From DAOTVS01 sp034436375 (GTDB lineage Bacteria > Chloroflexota > Anaerolineae > SpSt-313): 42,940 bases of DNA. A program made the position numbers and the translations under genes. Below, piece by piece: positions 7,068 through 15,906 of the stretch; the stretch's first letter is position 1; each line of letters starts with the position of its first letter. The DNA is taken from assembly GCA_034436375.1 (NCBI GenBank), contig DAOTVS010000015.1, positions 1 through 42,940 on the forward strand. Reading direction: 5' to 3'. Under the pieces are notes generated by a model. It saw nothing but the letters and a program-made list of their open reading frames with translations, did not search any database and was not told where the DNA came from.

Positions 7068-8504
7068 ATGAATGCAAGCCAGGGAGAGGAGGGCAAGAGC
7101 TGCGATAGCATCTCTGTTCGGCGCCGCCGTGCCCTTCTCAATAGCTTGCTAGCGGTTGTCATCACGGGCCTGTTGTTGGCGGTCGCCTGCGCTCAGGAGC
7201 ACACTCCGGCGCTCCAGGCAACTGGGGCGCCTACGATATCCGCAACACCTCGCACGCCAGCCCCGGGAGACCGTTCTTCGGCTGCGCCCACTGCGCCTGT
7301 CACGACAACAAACACCCTGACCCTCACCATCTGGGGGCCAGATTTCATGGGGCCTACGGCTGATGCGCCGGGCGGGGCTGTGCTGGCAGCCCAAATCGAT
7401 GCTTTCTGCAAGGCTCACCCCGGTTGGCAGATACGCTATGTGCGTAAGCGGCCTTATGGAGTAGGGGGGGTGACCCAGTACCTGAGCGCCGCCCGCGCCG
7501 TAGCCCCAGATTCGTTGCCCGATCTGGCTCTCGTCGATATGCGCGAGATCGGCCTCCTGGCTGCTGTCTCTCTGCCGCAGCCCCTGGAGCCCATCCTGGG
7601 AGCCGACGTTGTGGCCGATCTGATGCCCTTTGCCCGTGAAGCCGGCCAGGTCGGGGACCACCTCCTCGCCGCCCAATATGAGGCGGATATCGGTTTCCTG
7701 GCTTACAACTCTGGCGTCATCAGCACGCCGCCGACCACGTGGTCTCAAGTCCTCGCCGGGCAGGCCGGCTATTTGCTGCCCATCGGCGCGAGCGAGGGCG
7801 CGGTATACGACGCCTTCCTGCCTCAGTACCTGGCTTTGGGCGGCAAGGTGTGGGATGCCAATGGGCGCCCCTATCTCGATGAAACCATCGTTGCGGAGAT
7901 CCTCGAGGCTTACCGCGCGGCGCTTCAGGCCGGCATCTTGTCGAGTGCCGGCCTCAACCTCAAGGATGCCAGCGATTGCTGGCCTGTATACCTCACAGGC
8001 CAGGCCCCATCCGGCTCTTTGGCGGTCGCCATGACCAACGTTTCTTCGTGGGATTACGACCGGGATCGTGGCCGGCTGGCAAGAACGCGCGTCAGCCCTC
8101 TGCCCACCCTATCGGGCACACCCATCAGCATGAGTGACGGCTGGGGATGGGTGTTGATCAGCCGCGATAACCAGCGGCGCGCTATCGCCGCCGATTTCCT
8201 GCGAGCCGTGCTGCAGCCCGATGCCATGGCCGCCTGGTCACAAGCGACTTTTCACCTGCCGACGCGCCGCTCGGCCTTACCGCTGGCAATCAAGGATAGT
8301 GATTACCTGCACTTCTTACAACAGACCATGGAGACCGCAACGCCAGAGCCACGCGAGCCGGCCTACAGCCAGATCGTGGCGGCGCTGAGTCCAGCTATTG
8401 AAAATGTAGCCCGAGGATTGGTCAGTCCACAGACGGCGGCTGCAGAAGCTGCCGAGCGAGTCCGGACCTCTTCCGAGCAACCCAGCCCGACGACCCAACA
8501 TTGA
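7068..8504 (+). CDS. ABC-type extracellular solute-binding lipoprotein (orphan)
   Basis: 478 residues. A basic N-terminus and hydrophobic stretch (about 22-40) end at a lipobox-like LAVAC with Cys41, so the protein is probably lipid-anchored outside the membrane. A Thr/Pro/Ala-rich linker (about 42-85) leads to a family-1-like periplasmic sugar-binding fold beginning LTLTIWGPDFMG. Later segments such as LPDLALVDMREIGLLA and GWGWVLISRDNQRRAIAADFLR agree with this fold. The ligand is unknown, though family 1 usually binds oligosaccharides. ATG 7068 has GGAG about 11 bases upstream. No permease or ATPase for uptake is nearby; instead a glycosyltransferase follows after 23 bases. Confidence 0.8.
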   Translation: MNASQGEEGKSCDSISVRRRRALLNSLLAVVITGLLLAVACAQEHTPALQATGAPTISATPRTPAPGDRSSAAPTAPVTTTNTLTLTIWGPDFMGPTADAPGGAVLAAQIDAFCKAHPGWQIRYVRKRPYGVGGVTQYLSAARAVAPDSLPDLALVDMREIGLLAAVSLPQPLEPILGADVVADLMPFAREAGQVGDHLLAAQYEADIGFLAYNSGVISTPPTTWSQVLAGQAGYLLPIGASEGAVYDAFLPQYLALGGKVWDANGRPYLDETIVAEILEAYRAALQAGILSSAGLNLKDASDCWPVYLTGQAPSGSLAVAMTNVSSWDYDRDRGRLARTRVSPLPTLSGTPISMSDGWGWVLISRDNQRRAIAADFLRAVLQPDAMAAWSQATFHLPTRRSALPLAIKDSDYLHFLQQTMETATPEPREPAYSQIVAALSPAIENVARGLVSPQTAAAEAAERVRTSSEQPSPTTQH

Positions 8505-8527
8505 TTCGATGGCGACAGGAGGACACC

Positions 8528-9793
8528 ATGTACGAGACTGCCCTGCATGCTGAGGCCAGGCGCCGTGTACGCGAGATCGGCAGTGCGGACCTGGTGATCG
8601 GCATACCCACCTATCGTAATGGCCGTACCATTGGGCGAGTCATGGATGCTATCGTTAACGGCCTGGTGCGCGATTTCCCCAATGCCCGTGCTGTGATCAT
8701 GGTGGCCGATGGTGGTTCCTCGGATAATACAGTGCAACTGGCGAGCGACTGGCCTGTGCCTGCCGGAGTGAAAAAGATCGTCACCCCCTACGAGGGCTTG
8801 CTGGGGCGCGGCAGTGCTGTGCGCGCCGTGTTTGAGGTCGCGACGGCCCTCGGCGCACGGGTCTGCATCATCCTGAGCCCCGATGTGCGCGACATCACCC
8901 CAAGCTGGCTCAGCACTCTGGCGGCGCCCATCCTGGCCGAACAGAGTGACCTGGTGCTGCCCACTTATGATCGTCCCCCCCTGGAAAGCGCCCTATCCGA
9001 TCACATTGTGTATCCCATGCTGAATATGCTCTATGGCGTGCAGGTGCGGCATTGTGTGGGTAATGACCTCGCTATTCGCGGCGACCTGGCCGGCCAGTAT
9101 GCGCTGCGCGACGTCTGGGAGACCGATGTCGCTCGCTTTGGGCTGGACGTATGGCTGGGCGTAGTCAGCATGATCGAGGGGCGCCGCATCGGCCAGGTAT
9201 GCCTGGGAAGCAAAGTTGAGGGGATGCGCGAGTTCGTGGTGCCGATGGATCCTCGCTTCATGCACGTTGTCGGCACCCTTTTCCGCCTGGTGAATATCTA
9301 CCGCCGCCCCTGGCTGGAGGGGAGCGTGCCGGCCCGATTGGAGAATTACGGGGCGCCGCAACCAGGCACTGCACTCACTCCACGCGCCACAATCAGCCTG
9401 GAGAGCATCTGGGAAGCCGCGCTCAAAGGGCGCAACAAATACCGCAACACCTGGCGTTCGGTGCTTGCCTCAGATCAATTGGAGCGCCTGCGGGAAGTCC
9501 TGCACGCCAGCCCCACCCCCGGTTGTGTGCCGGCGGACCTCTGGGCCCGCATCGTGGTAGACTTTGCCGTCGTCTATAATCGCGGCGAGGGTGATCCCGA
9601 CAAGGTCGTATGCGCCCTGCTGCCGATCTACTATGCACGGGTCGTCTCATATCTGCTCGAAATGCAAAGCCGCTCACCGGCCGATTTCGAAGCCGGCGTG
9701 CAAGAGCAAGCCCGCGTATTCTCCGAGCAGCGCAACTACCTCCGCGCCCGCTGGGATACATACGTCCCCTGGCTGGATGAGTCCGGTCATTAG
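8528..9793 (+). CDS. GT-A fold glycosyltransferase
   Basis: 421 residues. The N-terminal 230 residues have the nucleotide-sugar-binding pattern of GT2-like enzymes: LVIGIPTYRNGRTIGRVMDAIV near 18-39, then VADGGSSDNT around residue 60, and a later IILSPDVRDITPSWL that could supply the metal-binding acidic residues in place of a classic DxD. The C-terminal 190 residues are mostly helical and lack membrane segments, so the enzyme is probably cytosolic. The overall form recalls mannosylglycerate- or glucosyl-phosphoglycerate-synthase-like proteins (GT78/GT81), but I cannot assign a product. AGGAGG stands before the ATG. The 23-base gap to the lipoprotein gene suggests one transcript. Confidence 0.7.
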   Translation: MYETALHAEARRRVREIGSADLVIGIPTYRNGRTIGRVMDAIVNGLVRDFPNARAVIMVADGGSSDNTVQLASDWPVPAGVKKIVTPYEGLLGRGSAVRAVFEVATALGARVCIILSPDVRDITPSWLSTLAAPILAEQSDLVLPTYDRPPLESALSDHIVYPMLNMLYGVQVRHCVGNDLAIRGDLAGQYALRDVWETDVARFGLDVWLGVVSMIEGRRIGQVCLGSKVEGMREFVVPMDPRFMHVVGTLFRLVNIYRRPWLEGSVPARLENYGAPQPGTALTPRATISLESIWEAALKGRNKYRNTWRSVLASDQLERLREVLHASPTPGCVPADLWARIVVDFAVVYNRGEGDPDKVVCALLPIYYARVVSYLLEMQSRSPADFEAGVQEQARVFSEQRNYLRARWDTYVPWLDESGH

Positions 9794-9824
9794 CATAGAT
9801 ATTCAGACTGTCCTGTCATCTTGA

Positions 9825-9912
9825 GTGCCACAAGGGCACAGCGAAGAATCCAGATCGCACATGAGCAGTCTCTCGCCCTGTTCGGGACCGGGATTCTTTG
9901 CCCTTGTGGCAC
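9825..9912. repeat. Imperfect inverted repeat after the glycosyltransferase gene
   Basis: GTGCCACAAGGGC at 9825-9837 pairs perfectly with 9900-9912, and AAGAATCC on the left pairs with GGATTCTT on the right after a few unpaired bases. The left flank reads TCATCTTGAG then AGCGAAGAATC, close to a repeat string seen between genes in many bacterial genomes. It occupies most of the gap between the glycosyltransferase and the ABC ATPase genes. Confidence 0.55.
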
Positions 9913-9963
9913 CCTTCTTGCCATAGTCCGTTAGCAGCTTCTATAACAGAGCAAGGCAAGGCT

Positions 9964-10758
9964 ATGGCCATAGTGGAAACCTGGTCGCTCACGCGCCGTT
10001 TTGACGCACTGGTGGCCGTAGATGCACTGACGGTAGCGGTGCAAGCCGGCGAGGTGTTCGGGCTGGTCGGCCCCAACGGCGCGGGCAAGACCACGGTCAT
10101 CAAAATGCTGGTCACTCTGCTGCCGCCCTCATCGGGCACGGCGCAGGTAGCGGGCTATGACATCGTGCGCCAGGCGAGCCAGGTACGCCGGGTCATTGGC
10201 TACGTGCCGCAGGCGCTCTCGGCCGACGCCACGCTGACCGGCTATGAGAATCTCTTGATCTTTGCGCGTCTCTACGACATTCCGCGCGCCGAGCGGGAGG
10301 ATCGCATCCGCTCGGCCCTCGACTATATGGGCCTGGCTGACTCGGCGCACAAGCTCGTGCGCACCTATTCAGGCGGTATGATCCGCCGGCTGGAGATTGC
10401 CCAATCGATGCTGCACCGCCCTCCCGTCCTCTTTCTCGACGAGCCGACGGTCGGGTTGGACCCGGTAGCGCGCCAGTCGGTGTGGGGGCGCATCGGCGAG
10501 ATGCGCCGTGACTATGAGACCACAATCATCCTGACCACGCACTACATGGAAGAGGCCGACAGCCTCTGCAGCCGTGTGGCCATCATGCACCTGGGCCGGG
10601 TGGCAGCCATCGGCTCGCCAGCACAGCTCAAGGCCAGCATCGGCGAGGGGGCTACACTCGACGAGGTTTTTGTCCACTATACCGGTGGCGAGATGGAAGA
10701 GGGTGGCGGCTATCGAGAGGCCGAACGAACCCGGCGCACCACGCGCCGGCTGGGCTGA
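9964..10758 (+). CDS. ABC-2 type transporter ATP-binding protein (drug-resistance type)
   Basis: 264 residues. Walker A is GPNGAGKTT (36-44), the Q-loop region is GYVPQALSAD, the signature is YSGGM (135-139) and Walker B is LFLDEPTVGLDP (D159, E160). Spacing and the C-terminal ATLDEVFVHYTG segment resemble DrrA-type exporter ATPases. It probably powers the membrane protein encoded 4 bases downstream for export of a hydrophobic compound or lipid-linked glycan. The ATG at 9964 has only a weak AAGG site, but translation starting there begins directly with the ABC beta-strand (AIVETWSLTRRFD), and the upstream in-frame codons lie in the inverted repeat. Confidence 0.88.
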   Translation: MAIVETWSLTRRFDALVAVDALTVAVQAGEVFGLVGPNGAGKTTVIKMLVTLLPPSSGTAQVAGYDIVRQASQVRRVIGYVPQALSADATLTGYENLLIFARLYDIPRAEREDRIRSALDYMGLADSAHKLVRTYSGGMIRRLEIAQSMLHRPPVLFLDEPTVGLDPVARQSVWGRIGEMRRDYETTIILTTHYMEEADSLCSRVAIMHLGRVAAIGSPAQLKASIGEGATLDEVFVHYTGGEMEEGGGYREAERTRRTTRRLG

Positions 10759-10762
10759 GCCT

Positions 10763-11554
10763 ATGCCAGATCTCATTGCGAGTCTGGCCGGCTTTGCCCG
10801 GAAGACCATGACCATTGCTGAGCTCGAGGTGCGCAAGCTACGCCACGAGCCGGTCGACATCTTTTCGCGCGCGGTGCAGCCGGCGCTCTGGCTCCTCATT
10901 TTCGGCCAGGTCTTTACGCGCGTGCCCGGCATCCCCACCGGGGGCCTGCCCTATATCAGCTTTCTGACCCCTGGCATCCTGGCGCAGAGCGTGCTCTTCA
11001 TCGCCATATTTTACGGCATCGCCATCATCTGGGAGCGCGACCTCGGCATCACCTACAAGTTCCTGGCCAGCCCCACCCCGCGCGAGGCGCTCGTCCTCGG
11101 CAAGGCGCTCGCGGCAGGACTGCGCGGCCTGCTGCAGGCGGTGATCATCTATGCGCTGGCGGCGCTCCTGGGCGTGGCATTGAACCTGAGCCCGGTCGAT
11201 CTCCTGGGCGTCGTGGCCGCCATCCTGCTGGGCGCGACCATCTTTTCCACCTTTTCCCTGATCATCGCTGCCCTCGCCAAGACACGTGAAGCGTTCATGG
11301 GCATAAGCCAGCTCCTCATCTTCCCCCTCTTCTTCGCCTCGAACGCCATCTTCCCCATCGCCCTCATGCCGCCATGGTTGCAGGTCGTCTCGCGCCTCAA
11401 CCCCCTCTCATACCAGGTTGACGCCCTGCGGGCACTGATGCTCGTGGGGGGCACGAGTGTCTATGGGCTGGGGGTGGATTTCGGTGTGTTGCTCGGTTTG
11501 TCGGCGGTGCTGGTGTTCGTGGGTGGGCGGATGTACCCCAGGGTCGCAATGTAA
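10763..11554 (+). CDS. ABC-2 type transporter permease
   Basis: 263 residues with six predicted hydrophobic segments. The cytosolic N-terminal amphipathic stretch is followed by PVDIFSRAVQPALWLLIFGQVF, and the family signature region FFASNAIFPIALMPPWLQVVSRLNPLSYQVDALRALM (about 190-226) is clear. This is the DrrB/NodJ-like membrane half of an exporter, paired with the ATPase gene 4 bases upstream. The substrate is unknown. The start at 10763 follows the ATPase stop and matches the expected length. Confidence 0.87.
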   Translation: MPDLIASLAGFARKTMTIAELEVRKLRHEPVDIFSRAVQPALWLLIFGQVFTRVPGIPTGGLPYISFLTPGILAQSVLFIAIFYGIAIIWERDLGITYKFLASPTPREALVLGKALAAGLRGLLQAVIIYALAALLGVALNLSPVDLLGVVAAILLGATIFSTFSLIIAALAKTREAFMGISQLLIFPLFFASNAIFPIALMPPWLQVVSRLNPLSYQVDALRALMLVGGTSVYGLGVDFGVLLGLSAVLVFVGGRMYPRVAM

Positions 11555-11625
11555 AGGGCTCCCCGTGCCCGATACCTGCCCCCCTCTTGTGTCCTCCACG
11601 ATTGTGCGCATGGCGCCTAACCATG

Positions 11626-11654
11626 TTGACAGTTCGCGCCAGATCGTATATTAT
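11626..11654 (+). promoter_or_regulatory. Strong promoter of the marR-ABC exporter operon
   Basis: TTGACA at 11626-11631 and TATTAT at 11649-11654 are exactly 17 bases apart. Predicted transcription would start at about 11660-11662, inside the palindrome at 11659-11677. Confidence 0.75.
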
Positions 11655-11658
11655 TTCT

Positions 11659-11677
11659 ATAACGAAATGTTCGTTAT
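11659..11677. promoter_or_regulatory. Palindromic operator, probable MarR site
   Basis: ATAACGAA at 11659-11666 and TTCGTTAT at 11670-11677 form a perfect 8+3+8 palindrome spanning the predicted transcription start and ending 24 bases before the regulator's start codon. Its size and place fit self-repression by the MarR protein encoded next. Confidence 0.65.
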
Positions 11678-11701
11678 CGAAGCATTATGAGGAGGGTCTG
11701 G

Positions 11702-12148
11702 ATGCCTGACTCGGAAGGCGATCCTGCGGAAAAGGTCGTCCAGGAGTTGTTGAGCGTCCACCGCTACCTGCGGCGATACGCCAAGAGGGCCTGCAGCGAG
11801 TTGGGCATCAGTGGCCGGCAGCTGCTCGCCCTGCAGTATCTGCAGGAAGCCGGCCCGCTCTCGGTCGGTCAGATTGGCCACTATCTCTATCTTGCGGACA
11901 GCACCACGTCGGAATTGCTGGGCGGGTTAGAGGCGCGCGGCCTGGTGACGCGTGGCCGTTCGAGCCAGGATAACCGCGTCGCCGTGATCACCCTCACCCC
12001 TGCAGGCGAGGAACTGGTGACCCGCACACCCCTGGGGGGAATCGCCCTGCTGCGCCAGCAACTGCGTACCCAACCGCACGAGCGCATCGCCGCCATGGCC
12101 GAAGCGCTCCACCAACTTGCTGACTTGATGGAGATCCATGAGAGCTAA
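11702..12148 (+). CDS. MarR-family transcriptional regulator
   Basis: 148 residues. A winged helix-turn-helix is visible: the recognition region SVGQIGHYLYLADSTTSELLGGLEARGLV and the wing RGRSSQDNRVAVITLTPAGEELV. MarR proteins bind DNA as dimers and usually release it on binding small phenolic or drug-like ligands. ATG 11702 has AGGAGG 6 bases upstream; an ATG five codons earlier would place that site inside the gene. The 3' end overlaps the first ABC exporter gene by 11 bases, so the regulator and exporter are translationally linked. It probably represses its own operon through the palindrome upstream and is relieved by an exporter substrate. Confidence 0.9.
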   Translation: MPDSEGDPAEKVVQELLSVHRYLRRYAKRACSELGISGRQLLALQYLQEAGPLSVGQIGHYLYLADSTTSELLGGLEARGLVTRGRSSQDNRVAVITLTPAGEELVTRTPLGGIALLRQQLRTQPHERIAAMAEALHQLADLMEIHES

Positions 12149-14000
12149 TATTGCCGCCACACCAACCGCACCATCCAGGGCCAAGGGTGCCCAAGGCAAG
12201 GCGACACGCGACCACATCCTGTGGCGTTGCCTGAGCTATCTGCGCCATTATTGGCCCATGACCCTCGCCGCTTACCTGACCGTGCTGGGCATCAACGGGC
12301 TCAACCTGATTTCCCCTAAACTGATCCAGCGTGGGGTTGACCAGGGCATCAGCGGCGGGCAACAGGGTGTACTCTTCTCCATCTGCCTGAGCCTCGTGGG
12401 ATTGGTTATCGTCAAGGGATTCCTCACCTTCGCCCAGGGCTATCTCTCAGAAGCAAGCTCTCAGGGTGTAGCCTATGAGCTGCGCAACGCCATCCATGCC
12501 AAGCTTCAGTCACTTTCCTTCGGCTATCACGATCGGGCAGAGAGCGGGCAGCTCCTGGCGCGCGCCATCAGCGATGTGGATCGCATCCGCTTCCTCACGG
12601 GCCGTGCCATCCTGCGCTTTGTGGATAGCGGGGTCCTCTTCGCAGGCACCGCTATTGTGTTGATCGGTATGAACCCGGCGCTCGCTCTCCTCTCGCTGGG
12701 CACGATGCCCATTCTTGCTTTTCAGGCCTGGCGCTTCCAAAGCGCCTTTCGCCCTCTTTCGGGCAAAGTACAGCAGCAACTGGCCGTGCTCACGACGCGC
12801 CTGGAACAGAATCTGCGCGGCGCCAGGGTCGTGAAAGCCTTCGCCCAGGAGCCGGCCGAATGCGAGCGCTTCGAGCGTGAGAACCAGAGCTTGCTGGACG
12901 TCAATGTGCAGGCAGCCTCGATGCAGGCCTGGAACGTGCCCCTGATGAACCTCATCGCCAATATCGGCACAGTGTTCATCATCTGGTATGGGGGTATCCT
13001 CGTTATACAGAGCAGGCTCACCCTGGGCCAGCTCGTGGCCTTTAGCACCTATCTCGCCCAGTTGGTGATGCCAATGCGGCGCGTGGGGGCGCTGATCACC
13101 TCTTTGGCCAACGCCGTCGCTTCGGGCGAGCGCGTATTTGAGATCCTCGATGCGGAATCCGAAGTCCGTGAGGCGCCCAGCGCGCCGCCGCTGCCGCCAG
13201 CCCGGGGTGAGGTACGCTTCGATCACGTCTCTTTCACCTATTTCGGGCGCCGGCGGGTGTTGGAGGATATTTCTTTCACCGCGCGGCCGGGCGAGATCAT
13301 TGCCCTGCTCGGGGCGACGGGCTCTGGCAAGAGCACGGTCGTGAATCTGATCCCGCGCTTCTATGACCCCACCAGCGGGCGCATTCTCATTGATGGTGTC
13401 GATATCCGCACCGTCACCCTGGGCTCACTGCGCAGCCAGATCGGCATGGTCATGCAAGAGACGACCCTCTTCGCCTCGACCATCCGCGAGAACCTGGCCT
13501 TTGGCCGGCCCGAAGCTTCCTTCGAGGAGATCGTCGCTGCGGCGCGCGCTGCGGCCGCTCACGACTTTATCATGGAGATGCCGGAGGGCTATGATACGCG
13601 GGTCGGCGAGCGCGGCACCACGCTCTCGGGCGGCCAGAAACAGCGTATTGCCATTGCCCGAGCGCTGCTGATGGACCCACGTATCTTGATCCTCGACGAG
13701 GCGACCTCGAGCGTCGATACGGAAACAGAGCAACAGATCCAGGCCGCCCTGGAGCGGTTGATGGTCGGGCGTACCTCCATTGTCATCGCCCAACGGCTGA
13801 GCACACTGCGCAAAGCGAATCTCATTCTGGTGCTTGACCACGGGCGCATCGTAGCCCGTGGCACGCACGCCGAGCTCCTGCGCTCTAGCGGCTTTTACGC
13901 GGACATTTACTATCGTCAAATCATGCCCACGAACAAAGGCTCTGCAAGTCTTGAGGACTTGAGCCTCGGGGCCTCTGCAGGTCTGGGAAGGGAGGCCTAG
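12138..14000 (+). CDS. ABC exporter half-transporter, subunit 1 (H-loop Gln)
   Basis: 620 residues: an N-terminal six-helix type-1 exporter membrane domain (about 30-330) and a C-terminal nucleotide-binding domain. Walker A is GATGSGKST (392-400), signature LSGGQ (496-500), Walker B LILDEATSSVD (D520, E521). The switch histidine of the H-loop is replaced: the text reads IVIAQRLSTL with Gln552. The partner downstream keeps its His but has a changed signature, so the two make an asymmetric heterodimer with one weakened ATP site. The gene overlaps marR by 11 bases and ends one base before the next gene. Likely role: export of drugs, lipids or peptides. Confidence 0.92.
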   Translation: MRANIAATPTAPSRAKGAQGKATRDHILWRCLSYLRHYWPMTLAAYLTVLGINGLNLISPKLIQRGVDQGISGGQQGVLFSICLSLVGLVIVKGFLTFAQGYLSEASSQGVAYELRNAIHAKLQSLSFGYHDRAESGQLLARAISDVDRIRFLTGRAILRFVDSGVLFAGTAIVLIGMNPALALLSLGTMPILAFQAWRFQSAFRPLSGKVQQQLAVLTTRLEQNLRGARVVKAFAQEPAECERFERENQSLLDVNVQAASMQAWNVPLMNLIANIGTVFIIWYGGILVIQSRLTLGQLVAFSTYLAQLVMPMRRVGALITSLANAVASGERVFEILDAESEVREAPSAPPLPPARGEVRFDHVSFTYFGRRRVLEDISFTARPGEIIALLGATGSGKSTVVNLIPRFYDPTSGRILIDGVDIRTVTLGSLRSQIGMVMQETTLFASTIRENLAFGRPEASFEEIVAAARAAAAHDFIMEMPEGYDTRVGERGTTLSGGQKQRIAIARALLMDPRILILDEATSSVDTETEQQIQAALERLMVGRTSIVIAQRLSTLRKANLILVLDHGRIVARGTHAELLRSSGFYADIYYRQIMPTNKGSASLEDLSLGASAGLGREA

Positions 14001-14001
14001 C

Positions 14002-15834
14002 ATGGGGCTCGGTATTGGTATAGGCGCCAGCGGAGGGGGCGGCCCCAATTCCATTTTGCGGGGGCTGGGAGGTGCCCAGGACAAAGCCGCTTTCGATCCC
14101 AAACTCTTCCGGCGGATGCTGGGCTTTGTCGCTCCCTATTGGGCGCTGATGCTTCTCGCCGCCGCCCTGACCATCGTCCTGGCAGGGCTCAACCTGCTGG
14201 CGCCTTATCTCGTCAAAGTGGCCATTGATAACCCGATTGCCCACGGCGATGTACGGGGACTCTCTACCATCGCCCTCTATACGGCCCTCGCCTACGTCGG
14301 GATCTATCTCGCCAGCGCCAGCTCCACCTATGTCCTCTCTCTGGTCAGCCAGCGTGTGCTCGCCAACCTGCGCAGCCAACTCTTCCGCCACCTGCAGGAG
14401 CTGCACCTGGGCTATCACGATACTCACATCGTTGGCGTCACGATCTCGCGAGTGGTCAATGATGTTGATGTGATCAACAACCTCCTCTCACAGGGATTGG
14501 TGAGCATCGTGGGCGACATGACCATGGTCGTGGGCGTGGTGGCCGTCATGCTGGCCATGGACCTGCGCCTGGCTGCCCTGGCCCTTTCCGTCGTGCCGCT
14601 GATGTTGGTCGCGACCGCCCTCTTTACTCGTGCCGCGCGCCGGGCCTTTCGCGACACGCGCGAAAAGATCGGCGCCGTGGTGGGCGACCTGGCTGAAGAC
14701 ATCAGCGGCATGCGCGTCATTCAGGCCTTTGCGCAGGAAGCGATCACCCACGAGCGCTTTGACCAGATCAACCGGGCCAACCGCCGGGCCCAGGTAGCGG
14801 CGGTCGCCACGGCCTCGGCCTTTCCGCCAGTAGTCGACCTGCTGGGCGTCATCGCGACCGGCATCGTGCTCTGGATCGGTGGGCAAGCCGTGGTGCAGGG
14901 GCAGATCACCGTGGGTGTCATCGTCGCCTTTCTGGCCTATGTTGGGCAGCTCTTCCAGCCCATCCGCGACTTGAGCCAGATCTACAGTACCGTGCAGGCC
15001 GCCATGGCCGGCGGCGAGCGTGTCATCGAGCTTCTGGATAGCCCGATCGAGGTACGCGATGCGCCCGATGCCATAGATTTGCCGCCTATCAAGGGCCGGG
15101 TAGAGTTGCGCAATGTCTCGATGAGCTACCGTGGCGGGGAGCCCGTGCTGCGGGGCGTGAGCCTGACCATCGAGCCCGGGCAGATGGTGGCTATTGTCGG
15201 CCCTACCGGCGCCGGCAAGACCACTCTGGCCGGCCTGGTGGCCCGCTTTTACGATGTGACCGAGGGCCAGGTGCTTATCGACGGCATTGATGTGCGCACC
15301 ATCCGTCAGCGCTCGTTGCGGAGCCAGATGGGCGCCGTGCCCCAGGACCCCTTCCTGTTCTCCGCCTCAATCGCCGATAACATCCGCTATGGGCGCCCCG
15401 ATGCCAGCGATGAAGAGGTGCGCAAAGCGGCGCACCTGGCCAACCTGGACGATCTGATCGCCTCGCTGCCAGAGGGCTATGAGACGATGATCCAGGAGGG
15501 CGGCGTCAACTTTTCTGTTGGGCAGCGGCAGCTCATCTGCATCGCGCGCGTCATCCTGGCCCAACCCAGGCTGCTGATCCTCGATGAAGCCACCTCCAGC
15601 GTCGATACGCTCACAGAAGTGCTCATCCAGGAAGCCCTGGTGCGCATGCTGCAGGGGCGTACTTCTATCGTCATCGCCCACCGGCTCAGCACCATCCGCC
15701 GTGCAGACTGCATCTATGTGTTGCAGAACGGGCGAATTGTCGAGCGCGGCCGGCATGAGGAGTTGCTGGAGCTGGGGGGGCTCTACAGGGAGCTGTACGA
15801 GCGGCAGTTTGTGCGCACCGCGGGCGACGCATGA
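14002..15834 (+). CDS. ABC exporter half-transporter, subunit 2 (degenerate signature)
   Basis: 610 residues with a Gly-rich N-terminus, a six-helix membrane domain (about 45-330) and an ATPase domain. Walker A is GPTGAGKTT (400-408), Walker B LLILDEATSSVD (D528, E529) and the H-loop IVIAHRLSTI keeps His560. The signature, normally LSGGQ, reads FSVGQ (504-508). In heterodimers the signature of one subunit completes the ATP site of the other, so this change and Gln552 of subunit 1 fall in the same composite site. AAGGAGG stands just before the ATG. It is the last gene of the marR operon; the next gene is convergent. Confidence 0.92.
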   Translation: MGLGIGIGASGGGGPNSILRGLGGAQDKAAFDPKLFRRMLGFVAPYWALMLLAAALTIVLAGLNLLAPYLVKVAIDNPIAHGDVRGLSTIALYTALAYVGIYLASASSTYVLSLVSQRVLANLRSQLFRHLQELHLGYHDTHIVGVTISRVVNDVDVINNLLSQGLVSIVGDMTMVVGVVAVMLAMDLRLAALALSVVPLMLVATALFTRAARRAFRDTREKIGAVVGDLAEDISGMRVIQAFAQEAITHERFDQINRANRRAQVAAVATASAFPPVVDLLGVIATGIVLWIGGQAVVQGQITVGVIVAFLAYVGQLFQPIRDLSQIYSTVQAAMAGGERVIELLDSPIEVRDAPDAIDLPPIKGRVELRNVSMSYRGGEPVLRGVSLTIEPGQMVAIVGPTGAGKTTLAGLVARFYDVTEGQVLIDGIDVRTIRQRSLRSQMGAVPQDPFLFSASIADNIRYGRPDASDEEVRKAAHLANLDDLIASLPEGYETMIQEGGVNFSVGQRQLICIARVILAQPRLLILDEATSSVDTLTEVLIQEALVRMLQGRTSIVIAHRLSTIRRADCIYVLQNGRIVERGRHEELLELGGLYRELYERQFVRTAGDA

Positions 15835-15906
15835 GCAGCGCCATATCAACTGCCTGCGCCCGGGCGGATGGTTCTACGGCGACAATCCGGGGTACAGGAA
15901 GAGATG

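Noticed and set aside
9964..15834. One large efflux operon including the ABC-2 pair and the MarR exporter genes
   Set aside because: A strong separate promoter and operator at 11626-11677 lie between the two sets, so two transcription units are more likely.
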